Below the pieces are notes generated by a model. It was given only the letters and a program-made list of their open reading frames with translations, did not search any database and was not told where the DNA came from. A stretch of 64,000 nt of DNA from the NCBI RefSeq assembly GCF_004362865.1, contig NZ_SNYI01000003.1, positions 1-64,000 on the forward strand, written 5' to 3'. Below, piece by piece: positions 8,977 through 16,217 of the stretch; the first letter of the stretch is position 1; every line of letters begins with the position of its first letter. A program made the translations under genes and the position numbers. The DNA is from Zeaxanthinibacter enoshimensis (GTDB lineage Bacteria; Bacteroidota; Bacteroidia; Flavobacteriales; Flavobacteriaceae).

Positions 8977-10209
8977 ATGAAAGATTTACTGCAGAAATAT
9001 GAGAATAAACCACCGGAAATAGTTTTCAACTGGAAAGACCCCGAAACCGAAGCTGAAGGTTGGACGGTCATTAATTCTCTCAGGGGTGGTGCTGCAGGAG
9101 GCGGAACCCGTATGCGGGAGGGCCTGGATATGAACGAGGTCCTGTCTTTAGCGAAGACCATGGAAGTGAAATTCACGGTTTCAGGTCCGGCAATCGGAGG
9201 AGCGAAATCAGGAATAAATTTCAATCCCAATGACCCCCGAAAGAGGGGGGTGCTGGAGCGTTGGTATAACGCGGTGGCTCCTATACTGAAAAGTTATTAT
9301 GGTACCGGGGGAGACCTGAACGTGGACGAAATCCACGAGGTAATCCCGATCACTGAAGAAGCAGGAGTGTGGCACCCGCAGGAAGGAGTTTTTAATGGGC
9401 ATTTTAAACCAAATGAAGCTGATAAGATCAACAGGATTGGCCAATTGCGGCTGGGAGTGATCAAGGTGCTCGAAAATAATAAGTACACCCCAGACATCAG
9501 GCGAAAGTACACTGTAGCCGACATGATCACAGGATTCGGAGTGGCAGAGGCAGTAAAACACTACTACGATATCTACGGCGGTACCGTGGTCGGGAAACGG
9601 GCCGTGGTTCAGGGCTTTGGAAATGTTGGCGCTGCGGCTGCTTATTACCTGGCTCAAATGGGAGCTAAGGTAGTGGGGATTATTGACCGTGACGGGGGAG
9701 TAATTAAAGAGGAGGGATATTCTTTTGATGAGATCAAAGATTTCTTCCTGAAGAAAAAAGGAAACACCTTGGTAGCCGATCCTGATCAGATGATTCCCTT
9801 TGACGAGATGAACAAAAGGATATGGGAAATCCAGACCGAGATTTTCGCGCCTTGTGCGGCCTCCAGGTTAATCACCAAGGACCAGATATCAACGATGATA
9901 GACTCCGGTTTAGAAGTTATTTCCTGTGGTGCGAATGTCCCTTTTGCAGATAAGGAGATCTTTTTCGGACCTATTATGGAATTCACGGATAAGCGGGTAA
10001 GCCTGATTCCGGATTTTATTTCTAACTGCGGTATGGCACGGGTATTTGCTTATTTTATGGAGAAAAGAGTATCTATGGAAGATGAATCCATATTTAATGA
10101 TACTTCAGATACCATTAGAAAAGCAATTTTGAATATATTTAAACAAAATGCGTCAAAAACTGATTTGAGCGCCACGGCTTTTGAAATAGCCCTGAAACAG
10201 CTCATCTAA
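8977..10209 (+). CDS. Glu/Leu/Phe/Val family amino-acid dehydrogenase
   Basis: The 410-residue protein has the two domains of this family. The N-terminal substrate domain holds RGGAAGGGTRMREG, the Lys in EVKFTVSGPAIGG and the Lys in GGAKSGI. The C-terminal NAD(P)-binding domain holds VQGFGNVGAAAAYYLAQMGA. It would reversibly deaminate an amino acid, most probably glutamate, to the 2-oxo acid and ammonium. Substrate and cofactor cannot be fixed by eye. It is followed 11 nt later by nhaD, so the two may share a transcript. Its neighbourhood with gltBD on the opposite strand fits nitrogen metabolism but proves nothing. Confidence 0.88.
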   Translation: MKDLLQKYENKPPEIVFNWKDPETEAEGWTVINSLRGGAAGGGTRMREGLDMNEVLSLAKTMEVKFTVSGPAIGGAKSGINFNPNDPRKRGVLERWYNAVAPILKSYYGTGGDLNVDEIHEVIPITEEAGVWHPQEGVFNGHFKPNEADKINRIGQLRLGVIKVLENNKYTPDIRRKYTVADMITGFGVAEAVKHYYDIYGGTVVGKRAVVQGFGNVGAAAAYYLAQMGAKVVGIIDRDGGVIKEEGYSFDEIKDFFLKKKGNTLVADPDQMIPFDEMNKRIWEIQTEIFAPCAASRLITKDQISTMIDSGLEVISCGANVPFADKEIFFGPIMEFTDKRVSLIPDFISNCGMARVFAYFMEKRVSMEDESIFNDTSDTIRKAILNIFKQNASKTDLSATAFEIALKQLI

Positions 10210-10220
10210 AAACCAACTTT

Positions 10221-11555
10221 ATGGAAACCATTATTATTATCGTCTTCCTGGCGGGATACCTCGCCATTACGCTGGAACATAATCTAAAAATCGATAAACT
10301 GATCCCCGCATTAGCAATGATGGCTATCTTATGGGCTATTATTGCGCTGGCGCACCTCCCTGTTTTCGAGGTCAATGCGGAGCTGAAACAGCTTGAGCCA
10401 TCTCACCTGGATGAAATGTTATTGCATCACCTGGGGAAAACGGCCGAGATACTGGTGTTCTTGTTGGGTGCGATGACCATCGTAGAGATCATAGATTATT
10501 TTGACGGGTTTGCTACCATTAAAGGCTACATAAAGACCACCAAGAAAACTAAGCTCTTATGGCTGTTCTCTATCCTGGCATTCATACTTTCTGCCATAAT
10601 TGATAACCTTACGGCAACCATTGTGCTGGTGACCATACTGCAGAAGGTGATCAAGGACCGCGAGACCCGGCTGTGGTTTGCGGGTCTGATCATTGTAAAT
10701 GCGAATGCAGGGGGTGCATGGTCTCCTATTGGGGACGTAACCACTACTATGCTGTGGATTGCCAACAAAGTATCTGCCGGACAATTGGTGATTCACGTGT
10801 TATTGCCTTCTATTGTATGTATGCTGGTGCCGACCTTTATCGTGAGTAAAATGAAGGTTTTCCAGGGTCATATTGAGAATAATGTATCAGAGATAGAGGC
10901 GCCTGCTTCTCCGCATGGGGCAACCATGTTATACCTTGGTTTGGGTTCGATCGTATTTGTGCCTTTCTTTAAAACAATCACCCATCTGCCTCCTTACGTG
11001 GGAATGATGCTGTCTCTTGCCCTCGTGGCAACATTTGCTGAAATATACAGTAGTTCAAAATTCAGTATATCCAACGTGGACGAGGAAAGTGAAGCAGCTG
11101 CTCATCACAGCCCGGTCCATAAGGCATTATCTAAAATTGAGTTACCCAGTATTCTCTTCTTCCTGGGTATACTTTTGGCAGTGGCGGCGCTGGAATCCCT
11201 GGGTTACCTCTTTAATTATGCTGAAAGCATGAATGCGGCCATTCCGAATACGGATATTGTGGTCATGTTACTGGGTATTGGATCTGCCATAATTGATAAC
11301 GTACCTCTGGTAGCTGCCAGTATGGGAATGTTCTCACAAAGTATGGACAGCCCGCTGTGGCATTTCATCGCTTATTCAGCAGGAACAGGTGGTAGTATGC
11401 TTATAATTGGTTCTGCGGCAGGAGTTGTAGCTATGGGGATGGAAAAAATTGATTTTTTCTGGTACCTGAAAAAAATAGCATGGCTGGCGTTTGTTGGATT
11501 TGCTGCAGGAGCGGTGGTATTCATGTTATTACGTGATTTTGTAATTCACGCATAA
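10221..11555 (+). CDS. nhaD: NhaD-type sodium/proton antiporter
   Basis: This 444-residue membrane protein has about ten to twelve hydrophobic segments. It carries the NhaD signature region NANAGGAWSPIGDVTTTMLW (residues ~155-175) and the paired half-site motifs AIIDNLTATIVLV and AIIDNVPLVAASMG, which show the internal duplication of the ion transporter superfamily. It would exchange Na+ (or Li+) for H+ across the inner membrane, as expected in a salt-tolerant or marine bacterium. It lies 11 nt after the amino-acid dehydrogenase and 47 nt before exbB, which has its own promoter. Confidence 0.92.
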   Translation: METIIIIVFLAGYLAITLEHNLKIDKLIPALAMMAILWAIIALAHLPVFEVNAELKQLEPSHLDEMLLHHLGKTAEILVFLLGAMTIVEIIDYFDGFATIKGYIKTTKKTKLLWLFSILAFILSAIIDNLTATIVLVTILQKVIKDRETRLWFAGLIIVNANAGGAWSPIGDVTTTMLWIANKVSAGQLVIHVLLPSIVCMLVPTFIVSKMKVFQGHIENNVSEIEAPASPHGATMLYLGLGSIVFVPFFKTITHLPPYVGMMLSLALVATFAEIYSSSKFSISNVDEESEAAAHHSPVHKALSKIELPSILFFLGILLAVAALESLGYLFNYAESMNAAIPNTDIVVMLLGIGSAIIDNVPLVAASMGMFSQSMDSPLWHFIAYSAGTGGSMLIIGSAAGVVAMGMEKIDFFWYLKKIAWLAFVGFAAGAVVFMLLRDFVIHA

Positions 11556-11567
11556 TTTATTCCGTTA

Positions 11568-11597
11568 TTTGCCGTTAATAGGGCGAACTTAATTTTG
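11568..11597 (+). promoter_or_regulatory. Promoter of exbB, close to the start codon
   Basis: TTTG (11568-11571) and TAATTTTG (11590-11597) are separated by 18 nt, an excellent match to the Bacteroidota TTTG / TAnnTTTG promoter. The exbB ATG begins only 5 nt after the final G, so the message would have almost no 5' leader. Confidence 0.75.
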
Positions 11598-11602
11598 CAT
11601 AT

Positions 11603-12295
11603 ATGGTTTTGTTTCAAGAACTCGTTGACGAAGCTCAAGTTGGGGAACTGGTTTCGGAGGAGAAGACCCTCTCTGTCATCGATCTGATATTCAATGGGGG
11701 TACAGGAAGTATCGTCATCATTTCTGTGTTATTTGCAATGCTGGCAGTGGCATTGTATATCTATTTTGAGCGCCTGCTGGCGGTAAAGGCTGCATCCCAG
11801 ATCGATAAGAATTTTATGAACCAGATCAGGGACCATGTAATGACCGGGAAACTGGAGGCTGCTAAGATCCTTTGTGCCCAGACCGATTCGCCCGTGGCTC
11901 GTTTAACCGAGAAAGGTATTTCCCGGATCGGGAAGCCCCTGGATGATATTAATACGGCGATTGAAAATGCCGGAACCCTGGAAGTATATAAGTTAGAAAA
12001 GAACGTAAATATACTGGCAACTATAGCCGGGGCAGCCCCGATGATCGGGTTCCTGGGAACAGTTATTGGTATGATCCTTGCGTTTCACCAGATGGCCAGT
12101 AGTGGCGGCCAGGCAGAAATGGGAGCCCTTGCATCCGGTATCTATACGGCCATGACCACCACGGTAGCAGGTCTGGTAGTGGGTATCATAGCTTACATGG
12201 GGTACAACCACCTGGTGATAAGGACAGACAAGGTAGTCCACAAGATGGAAGCTAACGCTGTAGAGTTCCTGGATCTCTTGAACGAACCGGTATAA
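11603..12295 (+). CDS. exbB: MotA/TolQ/ExbB proton channel protein
   Basis: The 230-residue protein has one membrane segment near residues 33-55 and two more near 135-160 and 180-200. The conserved ExbB/TolQ region (PMIGFLGTVIGMILAF, then GIYTAMTTTVAGLVVGI) is clear. With ExbD it forms the proton-driven motor that energises TonB. It is the first gene of exbB-exbD-tonB. The start codon lies 5 nt after a strong -7 element, and the next in-frame Met is inside the first membrane segment, so this start is likely real. Confidence 0.93.
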   Translation: MVLFQELVDEAQVGELVSEEKTLSVIDLIFNGGTGSIVIISVLFAMLAVALYIYFERLLAVKAASQIDKNFMNQIRDHVMTGKLEAAKILCAQTDSPVARLTEKGISRIGKPLDDINTAIENAGTLEVYKLEKNVNILATIAGAAPMIGFLGTVIGMILAFHQMASSGGQAEMGALASGIYTAMTTTVAGLVVGIIAYMGYNHLVIRTDKVVHKMEANAVEFLDLLNEPV

Positions 12296-12304
12296 TCCAC
12301 CGCT

Positions 12305-12691
12305 ATGAAATTAAAAGGAAGAAATAAGATCAGCCCGGAATTCAGTATGTCGTCCATGACAGACATCGTATTCCTGTTGCTTATCTTTTTCATGCTCACG
12401 GCAAATTCGCCAAACGCATTAGACCTGCTGCTTCCTAAGGCTAAAGGTAAATCGACCAATACCCAGAATGTTTCAGTGACTATTAATCGCAACCTGGAAT
12501 ATTTTGTGAACAATGAGCGAATTAACGGAGAATACGTTGAAATTGAATTAAAAAAAGCACTGGCAGATAAGGAGAACCCTACAATTATTCTTAGGGCAGA
12601 AGAGAGCGTTGCTATTAAAGAGGCAGTAAGCGTTATGGATATTGCCAATAGGAATAATTACAAAGTGATCCTCGCTGTGCGCCCTAATTAA
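12305..12691 (+). CDS. exbD: ExbD/TolR biopolymer transport protein
   Basis: This 128-residue protein has a short cytoplasmic N-terminus, one membrane helix near residues 18-38 containing the conserved SMTDIVFLLLIFFML (the Asp is the proton-carrying residue) and a periplasmic C-terminal domain. It works with ExbB in the TonB motor. It follows exbB by 9 nt, and its stop codon overlaps the tonB start by one base (TAATG), which suggests translational coupling. Confidence 0.95.
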   Translation: MKLKGRNKISPEFSMSSMTDIVFLLLIFFMLTANSPNALDLLLPKAKGKSTNTQNVSVTINRNLEYFVNNERINGEYVEIELKKALADKENPTIILRAEESVAIKEAVSVMDIANRNNYKVILAVRPN

Positions 12692-13578
12692 TGTCGCTGC
12701 TAGATACGAGACACAAAAAGAAGTCCTTTACACTTACTACAGTTTTGTTAAGTGTGCTGCTGCTATTGATGTTCTATATAGGCCTCACCTATATGGACCC
12801 CCCAATAGAGAATGGTATCACCGTGAATTTTGGCACCATGGAATTCGGTATGGGGAAAGAACAGCCCCGGGAAAAAGTGGCCTCCCAGGCTACTGAAACT
12901 CCTGTAGAAAAACCAGAACCGGTCAAAGAAGAGAAAGCTGAACCTGCTGTAGAAGCAAGTGAAGAAGTTGCGGCCGATGAACCTGCGGAAAAACTGCTCA
13001 CAAGAGAAGAGGCCGAGACGATCCGTATCAACCAGGAAAAGGCTGAAAAACAAAAGGCAGAGGCAGCTAAGAAAGCTAAAGCAGAGCAACTCGCCCGGGA
13101 AAAGGCAGCTGCAGAAGAGAAAGCCAGGCAGGAACAAGAGGCCAAAAAAAGGAAGATTGATGCTATGATCGGTGGGATCAATAATTCTGAGGGACAAGCC
13201 AGTGGTAGTGAAGGTGATGACCGGCAACCCGGGGACAAAGGCCAGCCGGATGGGGATCCTTACTCCTCTACGTATTACGGCAGTCCGGGCAGCGGCACCG
13301 GAACAGGCGGTTACGGTCTCAGCGGCAGATCGCTTGTCAGCAAGGGAAAAGTGCAGCAAGAATGTAACCAGGAAGGCAGGGTAGTGGTCCGGATCGTTGT
13401 GGACCGCAGCGGAAAAGTGATAGATGCTACCCCCGGGGTAAAAGGCACCACGAATAATCACCCATGCCTGTTAGAGCCGGCTACAAAAACGGCATTCCTT
13501 CATAAATGGAACCTCGATTCCAAAGCTCCGGGACAACAGATCGGCTTTGTTGTTGTCAATTTCAAACTTGGGGAATAA
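12691..13578 (+). CDS. tonB: Energy transducer TonB
   Basis: The 295-residue protein has one N-terminal membrane helix (residues ~13-32), a long charged linker rich in Glu, Lys, Ala and Pro (residues ~50-155), a Gly/Ser-rich segment near 160-215 and a C-terminal TonB-like domain with GRVVVRIVVDRSGKVIDA and GFVVVNFKLGE. It would span the periplasm and pass energy from ExbBD to outer-membrane receptors such as the one at 16218. The repetitive linker produces long antisense ORFs that are not genes. Confidence 0.92.
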   Translation: MSLLDTRHKKKSFTLTTVLLSVLLLLMFYIGLTYMDPPIENGITVNFGTMEFGMGKEQPREKVASQATETPVEKPEPVKEEKAEPAVEASEEVAADEPAEKLLTREEAETIRINQEKAEKQKAEAAKKAKAEQLAREKAAAEEKARQEQEAKKRKIDAMIGGINNSEGQASGSEGDDRQPGDKGQPDGDPYSSTYYGSPGSGTGTGGYGLSGRSLVSKGKVQQECNQEGRVVVRIVVDRSGKVIDATPGVKGTTNNHPCLLEPATKTAFLHKWNLDSKAPGQQIGFVVVNFKLGE

Positions 13579-13618
13579 GCATCGCTAAGACCTGCTTTAA
13601 ACTAAATGTCTAATTATG

Positions 13619-13626
13619 TACATTTG
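13619..13626 (+). promoter_or_regulatory. -7 element for folC
   Basis: TACATTTG matches TAnnTTTG exactly and lies 18 nt before the ATG at 13645. It sits inside the longest possible folC ORF, which argues for the downstream start. No good -33 TTG was seen. Confidence 0.55.
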
Positions 13627-13644
13627 GGCCTTCAAGGTTCTCCT

Positions 13645-14856
13645 ATGACGTACCAGGAAACATTAGACTGGATGTTTTCCCAACTTCCGATGTACCAGCA
13701 GAAAGGTGCATCTGCCTATAATGGCAAGCTCGATAATATCCGCGCCTTTGCTGATCATCTCGATAACCCGGAACGTAAGTTTCGCAGTATCCACGTGGCA
13801 GGAACCAATGGAAAAGGATCCAGTAGTCACCTGCTCGCTTCAGTACTGCAGGAAGCCGGGTATAAAGTAGGTCTCTACACTTCACCACATCTAAAGGATT
13901 TCCGGGAAAGGATCCGTATCAACGGACAAATGATCACCGAGGAACAGGTGGTCAATTTTATTAGAGAGAACAGGCAATTCCTGGACGCACACCGACTTTC
14001 TTTTTTTGAAATGACTGTAGGGATGGCATTTGATCATTTCGCCCGGGAGAGGGTAGATGTTGCGGTCATAGAAGTGGGCCTGGGGGGACGCCTCGATTCT
14101 ACCAATATCATTATCCCGGAAGTTTCCCTGATAACCAACATCGGGCTAGATCATACAGAAATGCTCGGGGATTCCATAAGCAAGATCACCAGGGAAAAAG
14201 CCGGGATCATTAAACCAGGTGTTCCTGTGGTAGTAAGCGAGTGGCAGGAGGAAGCAGTACCGGTTTATGAAGAAATTGCAGAGGCCATGGGTTCCCCCCT
14301 GATCTATGCCGATAAAACAGTAAAGCATTCTTATAAGACCGCCTTACTGGGAACTTACCAGGATAAGAACATGAAAGGGGTCATAGGAGTTCTGGATAAG
14401 TTAAAGAATTTCCGGGTCTCATCTCAACATATAGAAGCAGGGTTCTTAAAGGTTATAGAGAATACAGGTCTTATGGGCCGCTGGCAAGTTGTGCAGCAAG
14501 CACCCAAACTGGTATATGATACGGCCCATAACATGGAGGGGCTATCCCTGACTATGCAGCAACTCCAGTCCGAAGACTTCGAGGATCTGCATCTGGTGTT
14601 AGGTTTTGTAAAAGAGAAAAATCTGGACCTGATCCTGCCTTTATTTCCCAAAGATGCTATTTACTACTTTTCACGACCTGATATCCCCAGGGGACTGGAT
14701 GTTGAAGTGTTAAAGGAAAAGGCAGCGGCCTACGGACTAATGGGAGATGTGTATGCATCTGTACCCGAAGCACTTGATCAGGCATTGATAAGAGCAAATG
14801 TCAGAGATATGATTTACGTAGGGGGCAGCACTTTCACCGTTGCCGATGTTCTATGA
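13645..14856 (+). CDS. folC: Folylpolyglutamate/dihydrofolate synthase
   Basis: The product (403 residues from this start) is a Mur-ligase-like ATP-dependent enzyme with the P-loop AGTNGKGSSSH, the FolC segment LYTSPHLKDFRERI, then EVGLGGRLDSTN and ITNIGLDHTEMLG. It adds glutamate to dihydropteroate and/or folates in the cytoplasm. I chose the ATG at 13645 rather than 13606 because the family usually begins close to MTYQETLDWMFSQLP and a -7 promoter element lies between the two ATGs. It follows tonB by 66 nt and precedes tRNA-Val. Confidence 0.93.
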   Translation: MTYQETLDWMFSQLPMYQQKGASAYNGKLDNIRAFADHLDNPERKFRSIHVAGTNGKGSSSHLLASVLQEAGYKVGLYTSPHLKDFRERIRINGQMITEEQVVNFIRENRQFLDAHRLSFFEMTVGMAFDHFARERVDVAVIEVGLGGRLDSTNIIIPEVSLITNIGLDHTEMLGDSISKITREKAGIIKPGVPVVVSEWQEEAVPVYEEIAEAMGSPLIYADKTVKHSYKTALLGTYQDKNMKGVIGVLDKLKNFRVSSQHIEAGFLKVIENTGLMGRWQVVQQAPKLVYDTAHNMEGLSLTMQQLQSEDFEDLHLVLGFVKEKNLDLILPLFPKDAIYYFSRPDIPRGLDVEVLKEKAAAYGLMGDVYASVPEALDQALIRANVRDMIYVGGSTFTVADVL

Positions 14857-14876
14857 TATTTTTTTTCATTTTTTGT

Positions 14877-14906
14877 TTTGGGTAACGAAAATCTATTCTA
14901 TATTTG
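14877..14906 (+). promoter_or_regulatory. Promoter of tRNA-Val(UAC)
   Basis: TTTG (14877-14880), an 18-nt spacer and TATATTTG (14899-14906) form a textbook Bacteroidota promoter ending 12 nt before the tRNA. Confidence 0.8.
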
Positions 14907-14918
14907 CACTCCGATTTG

Positions 14919-14993
14919 GGGCTCTTAGCTCAGTTGGTTCAGAGCACCTGCCTTACAAGCAGGGGGTCACTGGTTCGAATCCAGTAGGGCCCA
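14919..14993 (+). tRNA. tRNA-Val, anticodon UAC
   Basis: The full cloverleaf folds: acceptor GGGCTCT with AGGGCCC, a D arm starting TAGCTCAGTTGG, anticodon stem CCTGC/GCAGG around a loop with TAC, and a T arm GGTTCGAATCC. The CCA end is not encoded. A strong promoter lies just upstream and a terminator 12 nt downstream. Confidence 0.97.
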
Positions 14994-15005
14994 CATCATT
15001 CACAA

Positions 15006-15036
15006 AACCCACGCAGTAATGCGTGGGTTTTTTTAT
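15006..15036 (+). terminator. Terminator of tRNA-Val(UAC)
   Basis: A 9-bp stem AACCCACGC/GCGTGGGTT with a 6-nt loop runs into a T tract. The same stem follows the other tRNA-Val gene at 22879. Confidence 0.92.
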
Positions 15037-15250
15037 TCCCTTCCAACGCCAAGCTTGCTTTAGCGTTGGAAGGGAATAAAAGAATCAAACCCTGCCTTGG
15101 CGGGGTTTGGGTTTTGTAACTGCAACCGGGGTTTCCCATCTGGATCACCGGGTGATAGCCCGGTAATCCGGACAACGCCAAGCTTGCTTTAGCGTTGGGA
15201 GTGAATAAAAGAATCCAACCCTGCCTTAGCAGGGTTTGGGTTTCGTACCT
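15033..15250. repeat. Hairpin repeat block downstream of tRNA-Val(UAC)
   Basis: Two tandem copies (15033-15118 and 15171-15250) each hold a hairpin with AACGC/GCGTT arms around AAGCTTGCTT and then a hairpin with AAACCC/GGGTTT arms. In the first copy the first stem extends to 17 perfect base pairs (15033-15049 with 15063-15079). Between copies lies a third hairpin, GGATCACCGGG with CCCGGTAATCC (15142-15169). The same modules recur after tRNA-Val(GAC). Degenerate scraps continue to about 15330. No protein is encoded. Confidence 0.85.
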
Positions 15251-15343
15251 GCCATCACCGCCAGGTAGGCAGAACTGCCGTCACGCTCTTCCTCCCTACC
15301 CACCGGGCGTAGCGGGATAATCCATGCCAAGGTCTTAATCAAC

Positions 15344-15466
15344 TAAATCTGGATTTGGAGGAGTATCGTAAATTACGGATCCAGATGTGTAGGGCAAAGG
15401 CCCATATAAGCTGGCACTACCATAGATATCTCATTTATCCCGACTTCATACCTCCTGCCCTACTTA
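15344..15466 (+). other. Candidate structured leader or regulatory element
   Basis: Two long-range perfect 8-bp inverted repeats stand side by side: ATCTGGAT (15347-15354) with ATCCAGAT (15379-15386), enclosing an inner CGTA/TACG stem, and GTAGGGCA (15389-15396) with TGCCCTAC (15456-15463). GGAGG in the first loop could also pair with CCTCC just before the second arm, forming a pseudoknot. The element lies about 80 nt before the His-rich gene. It lacks the conserved boxes of the cobalamin and TPP riboswitches as I know them. A decayed mobile repeat is the main alternative. Confidence 0.4.
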
Positions 15467-15543
15467 TTATAATACAAAAAATACATGTTGGAAAATAAAA
15501 CCCTGGTACCTGGAATTCCGTAACTATTATAGAAGCGTTCAAA

Positions 15544-16005
15544 TTGGAAAAACTGAGAAGGATAGGGTCAATGTGTTTAGTCACCATTTTTGTGGGACTA
15601 TCTCTCCTTTATGTACTGAGGCCCATGCAGACTCAGGCCTATAATTTTCTCCATAAAATATCGCACCATCTTGCTGCGGAATCAAATCATAACAATGAAC
15701 ATCATCATCACGACCACGCTTTCCTGTCTTATCAAAGAGGCGCCAATATATTTGATGATCATATAAAAGAACACTCACACGAGCTGCTTTCCTTTATTAA
15801 TACAGTTATTGATACCCATGATTCCCCGAACGAGAAGGATAATTTATTCGAGGTTAAAGTAGAGAAACATCTCGTTCCAATTCAACACGAAATTCAGGGG
15901 GGATTTATAACGTTTGATAGAACCAGTACTTGGTTCCATAACACTTTAACAGAAAACCTTCGACCGGAAATTACGGTCCCTCCACCCAGGGTATTATCCT
16001 CATAA
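15544..16005 (+). CDS. Small His-rich membrane-anchored protein
   Basis: From a TTG start the product is 153 residues; an ATG at 15571 (residue 10) is an alternative start. One N-terminal hydrophobic segment (about residues 11-30) probably anchors it in the inner membrane or is a signal peptide. Next comes a His cluster (SHHLAAESNH, then EHHHHDHAF) and DDHIKEHSHE, giving about fifteen His in all. No enzyme domain is recognised. The His clusters suggest binding of a metal such as zinc, copper or nickel. It lies 212 nt before a TonB receptor that also has His-rich loops, so a joint role in metal uptake is an inference. Confidence 0.65.
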   Translation: MEKLRRIGSMCLVTIFVGLSLLYVLRPMQTQAYNFLHKISHHLAAESNHNNEHHHHDHAFLSYQRGANIFDDHIKEHSHELLSFINTVIDTHDSPNEKDNLFEVKVEKHLVPIQHEIQGGFITFDRTSTWFHNTLTENLRPEITVPPPRVLSS

Positions 16006-16217
16006 GGCATTCGCCCTTTTTATCTCTTCAGGTATATCATATAAATGAGCCAGGTATTCATTTACCCCTTCATATAGTAATGGGGTGCAACTTCTATTGC
16101 CATATTAAATTGAATCTGATAGCTAACTGGAGAACTTCACGCCTTATCGTCTCAACTACATCATAAACCGTGCTTCCTTTTTTGAAAGCCTACGTAACAA
16201 CTCATAATATCAAGAAG

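Noticed and set aside
12763-13461. Long antisense ORFs of 232 and 149 residues opposite tonB
   Set aside because: They mirror the Glu/Lys/Ala-rich linker of TonB and have low-complexity Phe/Leu/Ser sequence.
14919-15250. Integrated element at tRNA-Val (attachment site)
   Set aside because: No integrase or direct repeat of the tRNA end was found; downstream sequence is the hairpin repeat block only.
15344-15466. Cobalamin riboswitch for the TonB receptor
   Set aside because: The conserved B12-box and the core sequence are missing as far as I can judge; only generic hairpins are seen.
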